The position numbers were made by a program, and so were the translations under genes. A stretch of 64,000 nucleotides of DNA from Gemmatimonadota bacterium (lineage in GTDB: Bacteria > Gemmatimonadota > Gemmatimonadetes > Gemmatimonadales > GWC2-71-9). The stretch lies in the NCBI GenBank assembly GCA_016704275.1, contig JADJAK010000003.1, positions 248,001 to 312,000 of the forward strand, in the 5' to 3' direction. The stretch's first letter is position 1. Each line of letters begins with the position of its first letter. The notes under the pieces are model-generated. The model saw nothing but the letters and a program-made list of their open reading frames with translations. It did not search any database and was not told the DNA's origin. Positions 16,973 through 26,658 of this stretch are shown here, in pieces.

Positions 16973-19638
16973 ACCGTGGCCTTCGTGCGGTCGACGGTCC
17001 CGCGTGAGGCCAGCGCGGCCTGGGCCGCGGCGAGGCGTGCGACGGGGACTCGGAACGGCGAGCACGAGACATAGTTCATGCGGACCGTCTCGAAGAAGGC
17101 AATGGATGCCGGATCGCCACCGTGCTCGCCGCAGACGCCGATCTTCAGGTCGGCCCGCGTCGCGCGGCCCAGTTCACAGGCCATCCGCACCAACTTGCCG
17201 ACGCCGGCCTGGTCGATGGTCTGGAACGGATCCTGTTCCATGATGCCGCTGGCGACATAGTGGGGCAGGAAGCGACCGGCGTCGTCCCGGGAGAGCCCGT
17301 ACGTCGTCTGGGTCAGGTCGTTCGTCCCGAAGGAGAAGAACTGGGCCTCGCGCGCGATTTCGTCGGCCGTCAGCGCCGCGCGCGGCAGCTCGATCATCGT
17401 GCCGAGCAGGTACGGTACCGTCAGCTGCCGCTCACGGAACACCTCTTCCGCCACCTGCCGGACCAGCAGGGCCTGGCGTCGGAACTCGATCACCGACGCC
17501 ACCAGCGGGATCATCACTTCCGGCATCACGCGACCCTTGCGAGCCGCGACGGTGCACGCGGCTTCGAAGATCGCCCGGGCCTGCATCGCGGTGATCTCGG
17601 GGTACATGATCCCGAGTCGGCAGCCCCGCAGCCCGAGCATCGGATTCTCTTCGTGCAGCGACTCGACCACGTGGCGCAACCGGTCGAGCGGCTTGCCGAG
17701 ATCCTGCGACAACTTGAGGAGTTCCCCTTCGTCCTTCGGGAGGAACTCGTGCAACGGCGGATCGAGCAATCGGATCGTAACCGGAAATCCTTCCATCGCA
17801 CGGAAGATCGACTCGAAGTCGCCACGCTGCATCGGCAGAAGCTTGGCCAATGCCCGTTCGCGGGCCGGCCGATCTTCCGCGACGATCATCTCGCGCATCG
17901 CGAGGAGCCGATCGCCATCGAAGAACATGTGCTCCGTGCGGCAGAGGCCGATCCCCTCGGCGCCGTAGTCGCGGCTGCGATGCGCATCGGCGGCGGTGTC
18001 GGCATTGGCGCGCACCTTCATCGGGCGGATGCGGTCGGCCCACGCCATCAAGGTGTGGTAGTGCTCGTCGAGCTCCGGCGCGATCAGCTTGGCCTGCCCG
18101 ACGTACACGATGCCGGTGCTGCCATCGAGCGTGATCCAGTCGCCACCATGCAACACGCGGTCGCCGACGCGCACCGTGCCGAGCGCTTCGTCCACTTCCA
18201 GGTCCTGGGCACCGGCCACGCACGGCTTCCCCATCCCGCGAGCGACCACGGCGGCATGCGACGTCATCCCGCCGCGCGCCGTCAACACCGCCTTCGAGGC
18301 GACCATGCCGTGGAAGTCCTCGGGCGAGGTCTCCCGACGGACCAGGATCACCGCGTCGCCGGCGCGGGCGCGATCGGCCGCGACATCCGCATCGAAGACG
18401 ATCTGCCCGGAGGCGGCACCGGGCGATGCCGGCAGCCCGGTCGCGAGGCGGTCGAGGACGGCGCCCGGGTCGATCATCGGGTGCAGCAGCTGCTCGAGCG
18501 CGGCGGGCGGAATCCGCGCGACCGCTTCTTCCTCGCTGATCAGGTCCTCGGTGACCATCTCGCAGGCGACCCGGAACGCCGCTTGGCCGGAGCGCTGCCC
18601 GCGCCGGGTCTGCAGCATGTAGAGTCGCCCTTCCTCGATGGTGAACTCCATGTCCTGCACGTCGCGGAAGTGCCGCTCCAACGTGCGCGCCATCCGCTCG
18701 AGCTCATGGAAGACCCCGGGCATCTTCTCGCGGAGGGCGGCAATCGGCTCCGGGGTGCGCGCACCCGAGACGACGTCCTCGCCCTGGGCGTTGCAGAGGA
18801 ACTCCCCGTAGAGCAGCCGCTCCCCGGTCGACGGATTGCGAGAGAAGGTGACGCCGGTGCCGGAGGTCTCGCCGAGGTTCCCGTAGACCATCGCGACGAT
18901 GTTGACCGCGGTGCCCATCGTGTCGGGAATCTCGTGCATGCGTCGGTAGTCGATCGCCCGACGCGTGTTCCAGCTCTCGAAGACGGCGGCGATGGCGCCC
19001 CAGAGTTGCTCCATCGGCTCTTCGGGGAATGGGCGACCGGCCTGTTCGGTGATGATCGCCTTGAAGCGGGCCACCAGGCCCTTGATCGCCGCCACTGGCA
19101 GGTCGATGTCACGCGACGCCCCGTGGGCGTGCCGCGCCTCCTCGACCAGTTGATCGAACGGCGCCCGGGGCTGGTCGAACACGACCACGCCGTACATCTG
19201 CACGAACCGGCGATAGCAATCCCAGGCGAACGCCGGGTTGTTGCTCTTGGCCGCGAGCCCTTCCACGGTCTGATCGTTCAGGCCGAGGTTGAGGATGGTC
19301 TCCATCATGCCGGGCATCGAGACGGCGGCACCGCTCCGCACCGACACGAGGAGCGGGTTCGTCGCGTCGCCGAACTCCCGACCGGTGGCGGCCTCGAGAC
19401 GCTGGAGGGCCTGCTCGACCTGGGCGCGGAGTCGCGGCGGGAAGGAGGTCGTGTCGAGATAGGTCTGGCAGAGCGTCGCCGAAATGGTGAAGCCGGGCGG
19501 CACGGGAATGCCGAGATTGGTCATCTCCGCGAGGCCGGCCCCCTTGCCGCCGAGGATGTCCTTCATCGCCGACGAGCCCTCGGCGCGTCCCTGGCCGAAC
19601 GAGTAGACCAGCGGCTGTTGGGCGAAGGCGTCGATCAT
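16969..19638 (-). CDS. ppdK: Pyruvate, phosphate dikinase
   Basis: Interconverts pyruvate, ATP and Pi with PEP, AMP and PPi. It has 889 residues, the normal length. Order of parts: N-terminal ATP-grasp (DILGGKGAGLAEMTNLGIPVPPGF), phosphohistidine domain with H461 in GGMTSHAAVVARGMGKPC, and C-terminal PEP/pyruvate TIM barrel (GIGLCRTEHMFF, FGTNDLTQTTYG, GVCGEHGGDP). The ATG at 19636-19638 overlaps the purF stop; upstream in-frame codons belong to purF. Its place inside a purine operon is unusual. It may link PPi/AMP and PEP supply to nucleotide synthesis, which is speculative. Confidence 0.97.
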   Translation of the reverse strand: MIDAFAQQPLVYSFGQGRAEGSSAMKDILGGKGAGLAEMTNLGIPVPPGFTISATLCQTYLDTTSFPPRLRAQVEQALQRLEAATGREFGDATNPLLVSVRSGAAVSMPGMMETILNLGLNDQTVEGLAAKSNNPAFAWDCYRRFVQMYGVVVFDQPRAPFDQLVEEARHAHGASRDIDLPVAAIKGLVARFKAIITEQAGRPFPEEPMEQLWGAIAAVFESWNTRRAIDYRRMHEIPDTMGTAVNIVAMVYGNLGETSGTGVTFSRNPSTGERLLYGEFLCNAQGEDVVSGARTPEPIAALREKMPGVFHELERMARTLERHFRDVQDMEFTIEEGRLYMLQTRRGQRSGQAAFRVACEMVTEDLISEEEAVARIPPAALEQLLHPMIDPGAVLDRLATGLPASPGAASGQIVFDADVAADRARAGDAVILVRRETSPEDFHGMVASKAVLTARGGMTSHAAVVARGMGKPCVAGAQDLEVDEALGTVRVGDRVLHGGDWITLDGSTGIVYVGQAKLIAPELDEHYHTLMAWADRIRPMKVRANADTAADAHRSRDYGAEGIGLCRTEHMFFDGDRLLAMREMIVAEDRPARERALAKLLPMQRGDFESIFRAMEGFPVTIRLLDPPLHEFLPKDEGELLKLSQDLGKPLDRLRHVVESLHEENPMLGLRGCRLGIMYPEITAMQARAIFEAACTVAARKGRVMPEVMIPLVASVIEFRRQALLVRQVAEEVFRERQLTVPYLLGTMIELPRAALTADEIAREAQFFSFGTNDLTQTTYGLSRDDAGRFLPHYVASGIMEQDPFQTIDQAGVGKLVRMACELGRATRADLKIGVCGEHGGDPASIAFFETVRMNYVSCSPFRVPVARLAAAQAALASRGTVDRTKATV

Positions 19639-21029
19639 GCGATGACCTCCAGCGGTGCGGCGGCGGTGCGGAACGCGCCGAAGGTAAGCTGTACGGGGGT
19701 CGGGTAGTCGCCGGAGAAGCAGGCATGGCACCACTCCGTGCCGTGCGTGGTCGCGCCCGTCATCTCATCCAGCGTGAGGTACTCCAGCGAGTCGACGCCG
19801 AGGTAGGCGCGGATCTCGTCGCGGGAATGCGTCGCCGCAATGAGCTCGTCCCGGGTCGGCGTGTCGATGCCGTAGTGGCACGGCCCGGTGATCGGCGGCG
19901 AGCCGAGGCGAAGGTGGACTTCGCGCGCGCCCGCCGCGCGGATCATCTCGACCAGCCCCTTGCTCGTCGTCCCGCGCACGAGGGAGTCATCGACCACGAC
20001 GACGGATTTCCCGGCGATCACTTCGCGAACGGCGTTGAACTTGATCTTCACCTTCTCGACACGGATGGCCTGCGTCGGGTTGATGAAGGTCCGTCCGACA
20101 TAGTGGTTGCGGATCAGCCCATGCTCGAGCTTCACGCCCGAGACCTCGGAGTAGCCGAGTGCCATGACATTGGCCGAGTCGGGGACCGAGAAGACGACAT
20201 CCGCCCCGGTGGCCGGATGGAAACGCGCCAGTTGGCGGCCGAGTTCGCGGCGCACGCGATCGACGGATTCCCCGAAAATGGTGGAGTCGGGTCGGGAGAA
20301 GTACACCAGCTCGAAGATGCAGCGGGTCACCCGGCGCGGAGAGAGCGGGGCGAGGTTGGTCACCACGCCATCCTCGAGCCGGACGAATTCTCCCGGCTCG
20401 AGTTCGCGCATGTTGGTGGCGCCGACCAGGTCGAGGGCGCAGGTCTCCGACGCCGCCACGAGCCCGTCGCCGACTCGGCCGACAAAGAGCGGCCGGAAGC
20501 CGCGCGAATCGATCGCCGCATACAAGGTCCGACCCACGCCAATGACCACAGAGTAGGCGCCGTCGGCCTGCTCCAGGGCGTCGCGAATCTGACCCTCGAC
20601 CGTCGGCGCGTCGGAACGGGCGATCAGATGGATGAGAACTTCGGTGTCGCTGTTGGACGAGAAGATCGCGCCGCCACGAACCAGCTCCTCGCGCAACAGG
20701 TCGGCGTTGACGAGGTTCCCGTTGTGGGCCACGGCCAGCGGACCGGCGTGATAGTTGACCAGGAAGGGTTGGGCATTCGCCAACACCGTGCTGCCCGCGG
20801 TGGAGTAGCGGGTGTGCCCAATCGCCACGTCGCCGTGGAGCGCTTCGAGTGCCGGTTCGGAGAAGGCGTCGGCTACCAGGCCCATCTCGCGATGGATCCG
20901 GGCCGTTGTGTTCTCATCGACGGCCATGATCCCTGCGCTCTCCTGCCCGCGATGCTGCAACGCGTACAAGCCCAGGTAGGCGACGCGTGATGCGTCAGGG
21001 ACCCCCGAGACACCGATCACACCGCACAT
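19635..21029 (-). CDS. purF: Amidophosphoribosyltransferase
   Basis: First committed purine step: PRPP plus glutamine to phosphoribosylamine. It has 464 residues. The nucleophile is Cys2, exposed by Met removal (MCGVIGVSG), so there is no propeptide. The N-terminal NTN amidotransferase domain has LQHRGQESAG and HNGNLVNA. The C-terminal phosphoribosyltransferase domain has the PRPP motif VVVVDDSLVRGTTS. No cysteine-rich Fe-S motif stands out at the C-terminus. It starts 3 bases after the purL stop. Confidence 0.97.
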   Translation of the reverse strand: MCGVIGVSGVPDASRVAYLGLYALQHRGQESAGIMAVDENTTARIHREMGLVADAFSEPALEALHGDVAIGHTRYSTAGSTVLANAQPFLVNYHAGPLAVAHNGNLVNADLLREELVRGGAIFSSNSDTEVLIHLIARSDAPTVEGQIRDALEQADGAYSVVIGVGRTLYAAIDSRGFRPLFVGRVGDGLVAASETCALDLVGATNMRELEPGEFVRLEDGVVTNLAPLSPRRVTRCIFELVYFSRPDSTIFGESVDRVRRELGRQLARFHPATGADVVFSVPDSANVMALGYSEVSGVKLEHGLIRNHYVGRTFINPTQAIRVEKVKIKFNAVREVIAGKSVVVVDDSLVRGTTSKGLVEMIRAAGAREVHLRLGSPPITGPCHYGIDTPTRDELIAATHSRDEIRAYLGVDSLEYLTLDEMTGATTHGTEWCHACFSGDYPTPVQLTFGAFRTAAAPLEVIA

Positions 21030-21032
21030 CGC

Positions 21033-23324
21033 TTACTCCTCTCCTGTGGCCGTGACCGGGGCCGCCATGCGGCGGGGGATCGCGTCGAAATACTTCTGGC
21101 GAAGGGCAGCGGTCTGCCAGGTCCAGCCCCGACCGTCGCGATTGACGATCAGGTCGCTGTCGGCCTCGCCCACCAGGCCGAGGTAGTGTGCCGACACCCC
21201 CTGCGCCGCCGCGATGCGCTGCAGCGCGGCGACGTCTGCCGGGTCGCACGAGACGATCGCCCGCGCGCCGTCCTCCCCGAAGAGGAAGCCGTCATCACTG
21301 ACGTCCGGAGCGTGCGCGTCGAGATCGATGATCGCGCCAAAGGTGGTGGTGGCCCATGGGCCGCCCATGCAGCACTCGGCCAGGGCCACGGCCAGACCGC
21401 CATCGCTCAGGTCGTGCGCCGAACGCAGCAGGCGTGTCTCCGCCGCCGCAATGAGCACTTCCTGCAGCGCGCGTTCCGCGGACAGGTCCACCGGCGGCGG
21501 CGAACCGGCGACGGTGTCGAGGACCTCGGCCCAGTACGCCGAGCCGCCCAGGTGCCCGCGGCTGGTGCCGAGGAGGAGGACGGCGTCGCCGGTCGCGCGG
21601 AAGTGCGACGGCACCGCCTTGGTGATGTCCGCCAAGAGGCCGACCATTCCGATGGTCGGGGTCGGATCGATCGCACCGTGCGGATTCTGGTTGTACAGCG
21701 AGACGTTGCCGCCGGTCACCGGCGTATTGAATGCCAGGCAGGCGTCGCTGATGCCGCGACAGGCCTCGGTAAACTGGAAGAAGATTTCCGGCTTCTCGGG
21801 GTTGCCGAAGTTCAGGCAGTCCGTGATGCCGAGTGGTCGCGCGCCGGTGCAGGCGATGTTGCGCGCCGCCTCGGCCACGGCCCCCTTGCCTCCCTCGAAT
21901 GGATCGAGGAGGACGTGCCGTGCGTTGCAGTCGACCGTCATCGCCAGGCCGAAGGTGGTGTCGGCCACGCGCAGGACGCCGGCGTCGCCGCCGGGGAGAA
22001 TCGCACTCCCGGCGCGCACGGTGGAGTCATACTGCTCGAACACCCAGCGCTTGCTGGCGATGGTCGGCGCATCCAGCAGTGTCAGCAGTGCCTCGCCCGG
22101 CGTCGGCGCCTGGCGGCTCGGCGTCCGCTTCCGTCGCGCCACGGCCTCTGGCGATTCGATGGCGTCAGGCGTGTAGATCGGGCAGCCATCGACCAGTTCC
22201 TGTCCGGGAATCGCCGCGACGGTGCGTCCCTCGTGCACGATCCGGAACAGCCCATCGTCCGTCACGTGACCCACCGGCGTCGCGTCGAGTTCCCACTTCC
22301 GGCAGATCGCCTGGATCTCGGGAATGCGATGGGGCTCCGCGACCACGAGCATCCGCTCCTGGGATTCCGAGAGCATGATCTCGTAGGGCGTCATCCCCGC
22401 TTCGCGGGTCGGCACCTTCGAGGTGTCCAGTTCGACCCCGACACCACCGCGCGCCGCCATTTCGGCCGAGGAGGAGGTGAGACCGGCGGCCCCCATGTCC
22501 TGGATCGCCACGATGACATTGCTGGTGATCAGTTCCAGCGACGCCTCGAGCAAAAGCTTTTCCGTGAAGGGGTCGCCGACCTGGACCTGCGGCCGCCGCT
22601 TCTCGCTCTCGGCGGTCAAGTCCTCCGAGGCAAAGGACGCCCCGTGGATGCCGTCGCGTCCGGTGCTGGCGCCGACGGTCAGGAGAATGTTGCCGACGCC
22701 GTGGGCACGCGCCGTGATCAGGTCGGCCTCACGCAGGAGTCCGACCGCCATGGCGTTGACGAGCGGATTGCCGCTGTAGCCTGGCGCAAAGCAGACCTCG
22801 CCGCCGAGGGTCGGAATCCCGACGCAATTGCCGTAGTCCCCAACGCCCTTGACGATCCCCGCGAAGAGCCAGCGATTGCGCGGATCATCGAGGGGACCGA
22901 GTCGGAGCGAATTGAGCACCGCGACCGGCCGGGCCCCCATGGTGAAGACGTCACGCAGGATGCCGCCGACGCCGGTCGCGGCGCCCTGATACGGTTCGAC
23001 CGCACTCGGGTGGTTGTGGGACTCGATCTTGAACGCCACCGCCCAGCCCTCGGGGAGGCGAAGCACGCCGGCATTCTCGCCCGGGCCCTGAACCACCTGC
23101 GGGCCCTCGACCGGAAAGCGCCGCAACACCGGCTTGGTGTGCTTGTACGAGCAGTGCTCGGACCAGAGCGCCGAGAAGATGCCGAGCTCGGTGAGCGTTG
23201 GCGTGCGGCCCAGCAACGCGAGGATGGCGGTGTATTCCGTCTCGTTCAGCTTGTGCTCGGCCACCACGGCCTGCGTCACTGGCCGTTCGCCCGGAAAGGC
23301 CTCGGCGGGAGTCACGACGGTCAT
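21033..23324 (-). CDS. purL: FGAM synthase subunit PurL (small form)
   Basis: ATP-dependent synthetase subunit that makes formylglycinamidine ribonucleotide from FGAR. At 763 residues it is the short PurL that works with PurS and PurQ, both encoded just upstream. WSEHCSYKHTKPVL, KIESHNHPSAVEPYQGAATG, and the second-half TDCLNFGNPEKPE and HDLSDGGLAVALAE are characteristic. Its ATG overlaps the purQ stop (ATGA). Confidence 0.97.
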   Translation of the reverse strand: MTVVTPAEAFPGERPVTQAVVAEHKLNETEYTAILALLGRTPTLTELGIFSALWSEHCSYKHTKPVLRRFPVEGPQVVQGPGENAGVLRLPEGWAVAFKIESHNHPSAVEPYQGAATGVGGILRDVFTMGARPVAVLNSLRLGPLDDPRNRWLFAGIVKGVGDYGNCVGIPTLGGEVCFAPGYSGNPLVNAMAVGLLREADLITARAHGVGNILLTVGASTGRDGIHGASFASEDLTAESEKRRPQVQVGDPFTEKLLLEASLELITSNVIVAIQDMGAAGLTSSSAEMAARGGVGVELDTSKVPTREAGMTPYEIMLSESQERMLVVAEPHRIPEIQAICRKWELDATPVGHVTDDGLFRIVHEGRTVAAIPGQELVDGCPIYTPDAIESPEAVARRKRTPSRQAPTPGEALLTLLDAPTIASKRWVFEQYDSTVRAGSAILPGGDAGVLRVADTTFGLAMTVDCNARHVLLDPFEGGKGAVAEAARNIACTGARPLGITDCLNFGNPEKPEIFFQFTEACRGISDACLAFNTPVTGGNVSLYNQNPHGAIDPTPTIGMVGLLADITKAVPSHFRATGDAVLLLGTSRGHLGGSAYWAEVLDTVAGSPPPVDLSAERALQEVLIAAAETRLLRSAHDLSDGGLAVALAECCMGGPWATTTFGAIIDLDAHAPDVSDDGFLFGEDGARAIVSCDPADVAALQRIAAAQGVSAHYLGLVGEADSDLIVNRDGRGWTWQTAALRQKYFDAIPRRMAAPVTATGEE

Positions 23325-24025
23325 GCGGCCACCCCGGTCGTCGCGAGGCGTCCGATCAGCGAAGAGAAGAAGCGGTGGCCGGCGTCGGAGCCCAGTGCCG
23401 CCTCGGCGAGGCGCTCCGGGTGCGGCATGAAGCCGACCACGGTGCCGGCGGCGTTGCAGATGCCGGCGATGTCGTTGGCCGAGCCGTTGGGATTGTGCGT
23501 GGCATCGCTGCCAGGGACCGCGACATAGCGGAGTACGACGCGACCCTCGGCCTCGAGCGCCGCAAGGGTCTCTGCATCGGCGACGAAGCGCCCCTCACCG
23601 TGGGCGATGGGGATCCGGATCACATCGCCGACGGCGTAGTCCGACGTGCAGATCGTGTCGCGGCGCTCGACGCGCACGTCGACGGGGCGGGAGAGGAAGC
23701 GTTGCGCGGCATTCCGCAGCAACGCCCCCGGCAGCAGATGCGCCTCGCAGAGGACCTGGAAGCCGTTGCAGATGCCGACCACGGCGCCGCCGGCGTCAGC
23801 GTGCGCCCGCACGGCCTGCATCACGGGCGCAAACCGGGCGATGGCCCCCGAGCGGAGGTAGTCACCGTACGAGAAGCCACCGGGGAGAATCACCGCGTCG
23901 GCCCCTTCGAGCGTGGTCGCGCGGTAGTCGAGGAGCACCGCCTCGCCGCCGGCGCGTTCGATGGCGGTCAGGGTCTCGGTCTCGCAGTTGCTTCCGGGGA
24001 AGCGGACAACGGCCACGCGTGCCAT
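23321..24025 (-). CDS. purQ: FGAM synthase glutaminase subunit PurQ
   Basis: Class I glutamine amidotransferase that feeds ammonia to PurL. It has 234 residues. The nucleophile is C87 in GICNGFQVL and the triad His/Glu are H202/E204 in MPHPE. The N-terminus VAVVRFPGSNCE is typical. The ATG overlaps the purS stop by one base (TGATG), so the longer in-frame extension into purS is not used. Confidence 0.97.
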   Translation of the reverse strand: MARVAVVRFPGSNCETETLTAIERAGGEAVLLDYRATTLEGADAVILPGGFSYGDYLRSGAIARFAPVMQAVRAHADAGGAVVGICNGFQVLCEAHLLPGALLRNAAQRFLSRPVDVRVERRDTICTSDYAVGDVIRIPIAHGEGRFVADAETLAALEAEGRVVLRYVAVPGSDATHNPNGSANDIAGICNAAGTVVGFMPHPERLAEAALGSDAGHRFFSSLIGRLATTGVAA

Positions 24026-24273
24026 CAGGACCCGACCTCGATGACGAAGTCCTCGGTCACCGGATTGGCCAGCAAGCGTTCGCACATGGTGCGGGCGATC
24101 GCTTCGGCCGCGGCGGGGCTCTCCGCGTCGAGCGAGAGTTCGATCGCCTTGCCGACGCGCACGCCGGTCGCGGCGCCGAAGCCCAGCGAAGCGAGGGCAT
24201 GCTCCACGGCCTGCCCTTGAGGATCGAGGAGGCCGGGGCGGGGCATCACGCGGACGTGGACTTGGACGATCAT
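24025..24273 (-). CDS. purS: FGAM synthase subunit PurS
   Basis: 82-residue small subunit that bridges PurQ and PurL. The family pattern is visible: VRVMPRPGLLDPQGQAVEHAL, then GVRVGKAIEL, then MCERLLANPVTEDFVIEV. It overlaps pssA at its start (ATGA) and purQ at its stop. Confidence 0.95.
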   Translation of the reverse strand: MIVQVHVRVMPRPGLLDPQGQAVEHALASLGFGAATGVRVGKAIELSLDAESPAAAEAIARTMCERLLANPVTEDFVIEVGS

Positions 24274-25118
24274 TCAGCGTTCTCCTGACGCCGCTCAGCG
24301 CGGCGGGGACGTAGGGTCGGGGTGACCAGCGTGATCGGGGGCTGCTCGTCGTGTTCTTCGTCATCGCGCGCGGTGATCAGCAACACGACATGGCGAATGA
24401 GACCGTAGAGCAGATACGTCAGGCCCAGCGTGAAGAGGAAGTACTGCGGCACGAGGAGCGAGCCGGCGAGCACCACCAGGTACCAGAGCAGCCCCAGCAC
24501 CTGCGCCGGGCTGCGAATGCCGGCCGCTGGCCAGCGCGGATATTGGACATTGCTGACCATCAGCAGCGCGAGGGCCACCACCAGGAAGACCAGCCCCTGG
24601 TGCTGAAAGTTCAGGTAGGCGAGCGAGCCGCGGTACCAGTCGGTCTGCGAGAAGGCGAAGTACGTGGCCAGCGTCATCCCGGCCGACGGGGACGGCAGGC
24701 CAGTGAACCAGTGAGACGGCTTCCCGCCCTGACCGGCCAGGACGTTGAATCGCGCCAACCGGAGCGCCGCACAGGCGACGTAGAAGAAGCAGATCACCCA
24801 GGCGAGGCGGCCGGCGGTGGAGAATTCCAGGAAGTACATCAACAGCGCCGGCGCGACACCGAACGAGATCACGTCGACGAGCGAGTCGAGCTCGGCGCCG
24901 AATCGCGACCCGCTGTTCGATGCGCGGGCGATGCGGCCGTCGAGCATGTCGAGCACGCCCGCGAAGACGATGAACCACCCGGCCCAGAGGAAGTTGCCGT
25001 TGTGCGCGGAAACGATCGACCAGAAGCCGAAGAAGAGATTGCCGAGCGTGAAGGCGTTCGGCATCACGACGACGACGCGGCGCATGCCGCTCCGCGGAGG
25101 GGGCGAGGTCAGGTCCAT
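24270..25118 (-). CDS. pssA: CDP-diacylglycerol-serine O-phosphatidyltransferase
   Basis: Membrane CDP-alcohol phosphotransferase that makes phosphatidylserine. It has 282 residues with about six hydrophobic helices. The catalytic signature D57xxD60GRxAR...G74xxxD78xxxD82 is complete (LDMLDGRIAR, FGAELDSLVD). The C-terminus is a charged, Arg-rich tail. It follows psd, the next enzyme of the pathway, with a 10-base overlap, so both phosphatidylethanolamine steps are co-expressed from within the purine operon. Confidence 0.94.
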   Translation of the reverse strand: MDLTSPPPRSGMRRVVVVMPNAFTLGNLFFGFWSIVSAHNGNFLWAGWFIVFAGVLDMLDGRIARASNSGSRFGAELDSLVDVISFGVAPALLMYFLEFSTAGRLAWVICFFYVACAALRLARFNVLAGQGGKPSHWFTGLPSPSAGMTLATYFAFSQTDWYRGSLAYLNFQHQGLVFLVVALALLMVSNVQYPRWPAAGIRSPAQVLGLLWYLVVLAGSLLVPQYFLFTLGLTYLLYGLIRHVVLLITARDDEEHDEQPPITLVTPTLRPRRAERRQENAE

Positions 25119-25735
25119 TCGGCGATCGCCGTGACGCCGGCCTGCGTCCCGTCTCCTTCCTTGACGAGGATGCGGACGCCCGGCGGGAAGAAGACGTCCA
25201 CGCGCGAGCCGAACCGGATGAGACCGAGACGTTCCCCCTGCGACACCGTCCGACCCTCGGCGTGGTCGGTGATGATCCGTCGCGCGATGAGGCCCGCGAT
25301 CTGGCGCACCAGCAGCGCGCCGCGCGGGGTGGTCAGCCCGATGTCGCTCTGCTCGTTCTCGAGCGCGGCCTTCTCGTCGGCGGCGTTGAAGAACTTGCCC
25401 GGCGTGTAGCGCCGGAAGGTGATCGTGCCGTTGCTCGGATAGCGGTTGACGTGAACGTTGAAGACGTTCATGAAGATCGAGACGCGCGTCGCCGTGCCGC
25501 CGATCACGTGCGGTTCGTGGATCGGGATGATGCTCACGACCTTGCCGTCGGCGGGCGCGATGACCACGTCATCGCCGCGACGTCCGCTCCGGACCGGATC
25601 GCGGAAGAAGGCGACGACCCAGATGGCGATCGGCAGCCAGACGAGGCCGGCGATCGGAAGGCCGAAGCCGAAGAGCGCGGCGGCGATCACCCAGGCGATC
25701 GCGATGAACGGCAGTCCTTCCGGGGCAACGCGCAT
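25109..25735 (-). CDS. psd: Phosphatidylserine decarboxylase (short type)
   Basis: Pyruvoyl enzyme that converts phosphatidylserine to phosphatidylethanolamine. At 208 residues it is the short, archaeal-like class. Two hydrophobic stretches near the N-terminus (AIAWVIAAALFGFGLPIAG, VWLPIAIWVVAFF) should anchor it. Autocleavage is expected at Gly176-Ser177 in LIRFGSRVDVF, where the new N-terminal Ser becomes the pyruvoyl group. APADGKV and the NVFNVHVNRYP segment support the family. The start overlaps the purC stop by one base. Confidence 0.93.
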   Translation of the reverse strand: MRVAPEGLPFIAIAWVIAAALFGFGLPIAGLVWLPIAIWVVAFFRDPVRSGRRGDDVVIAPADGKVVSIIPIHEPHVIGGTATRVSIFMNVFNVHVNRYPSNGTITFRRYTPGKFFNAADEKAALENEQSDIGLTTPRGALLVRQIAGLIARRIITDHAEGRTVSQGERLGLIRFGSRVDVFFPPGVRILVKEGDGTQAGVTAIAEWT

Positions 25736-26658
25736 CAGCGGTCCTCGGGCAACTCATGGCCCGTCAGTCGGTGGTACGCCTCGCGGTAGCGCGTCGTGGT
25801 GGCGCGGATCACCTGCTCGGGCAGCGGCGGCGGTGGGGCGTCGCCATTCCATCGGCCGGCCTCCCGTTCGCTGGCGAGATAGTCGCGCAACGGCTGCTTG
25901 TCGAAACTCGGCGGCGTGCTCCCCGGGGTCCACGCTGCCGCCTCCCAGAACCGCGACGAGTCCGGGGTCAGCACTTCGTCGATGAGGATCGGATGGCCCG
26001 TGATGTCGAGACCGAACTCGAACTTGGTGTCGGCGATAATGAGCCCGCGGTCGGCGGCGGTGAGCCGGCCCGCGGCGTAGATGGCAAGCGAGAGGTCCCG
26101 CAGCGCATCGGCGAGATCGGGGCCCAGGGCGGAGCGCATGGCACCGAAGGTGACATTCTCGTCGTGCCCCGACTCCGCCTTGGTGGCCGGCGAGAAGATC
26201 GGCGGCTCGAGGTGGGACGATTCGAGCAGGCCGGCGCGCAACGGCTCGCCGGCGAGCGTGCCGCGCTTGCGATACTCCTGCCACGCCGAGCCGGAGAGGT
26301 AGCCTCGCACGACGCATTCGAACGCCACCGGAGCGGTGCGGCGCACCAGCATGGCGCGGCCGGCAATTTCCGCGCGGTGCGGCGCGAGCGCCGGCACCTC
26401 GACGAGAATCGCGTCGGTGTCGGCCGTGAGGAAGTGCGACGGGGTCAGGTTGCCGAGCCGCTGGAACCAGAAGGCCGACAACTGCGTGAGGACCCGGCCC
26501 TTGTCGGGGACTGCTTCCGCCATCACGACGTCGAACGCCGAGACGCGATCGCTGGCCACCATCAGGAGCCGTGCATCGTCGACTTCGTAGACCTCGCGGA
26601 CCTTGCCCCGACGCCACAACGGGAGCGGCAGCTTGCTCTGCACCATGGGGGTGGTCAT
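25735..26658 (-). CDS. purC: SAICAR synthase
   Basis: Joins CAIR and aspartate with ATP to form SAICAR. It has 307 residues, the longer form with a C-terminal extension. RRGKVREVYEVDD, LLMVASDRVSAFDVV, ECVVRGYLSGSAWQEY and IIADTKFEFGLD are family signatures. The ATG overlaps the purB stop (ATGA). Confidence 0.96.
   Translation of the reverse strand: MTTPMVQSKLPLPLWRRGKVREVYEVDDARLLMVASDRVSAFDVVMAEAVPDKGRVLTQLSAFWFQRLGNLTPSHFLTADTDAILVEVPALAPHRAEIAGRAMLVRRTAPVAFECVVRGYLSGSAWQEYRKRGTLAGEPLRAGLLESSHLEPPIFSPATKAESGHDENVTFGAMRSALGPDLADALRDLSLAIYAAGRLTAADRGLIIADTKFEFGLDITGHPILIDEVLTPDSSRFWEAAAWTPGSTPPSFDKQPLRDYLASEREAGRWNGDAPPPPLPEQVIRATTTRYREAYHRLTGHELPEDR

Noticed and set aside
17122..19707. 861-codon plus-strand open frame opposite ppdK
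   Set aside because: Composition is shadow-like, there is no recognisable domain, and ppdK on the other strand is complete with all catalytic motifs.
21186..23528. 780-codon plus-strand open frame opposite purL
   Set aside because: Antisense shadow of a conserved gene, with no motif or plausible start signal.
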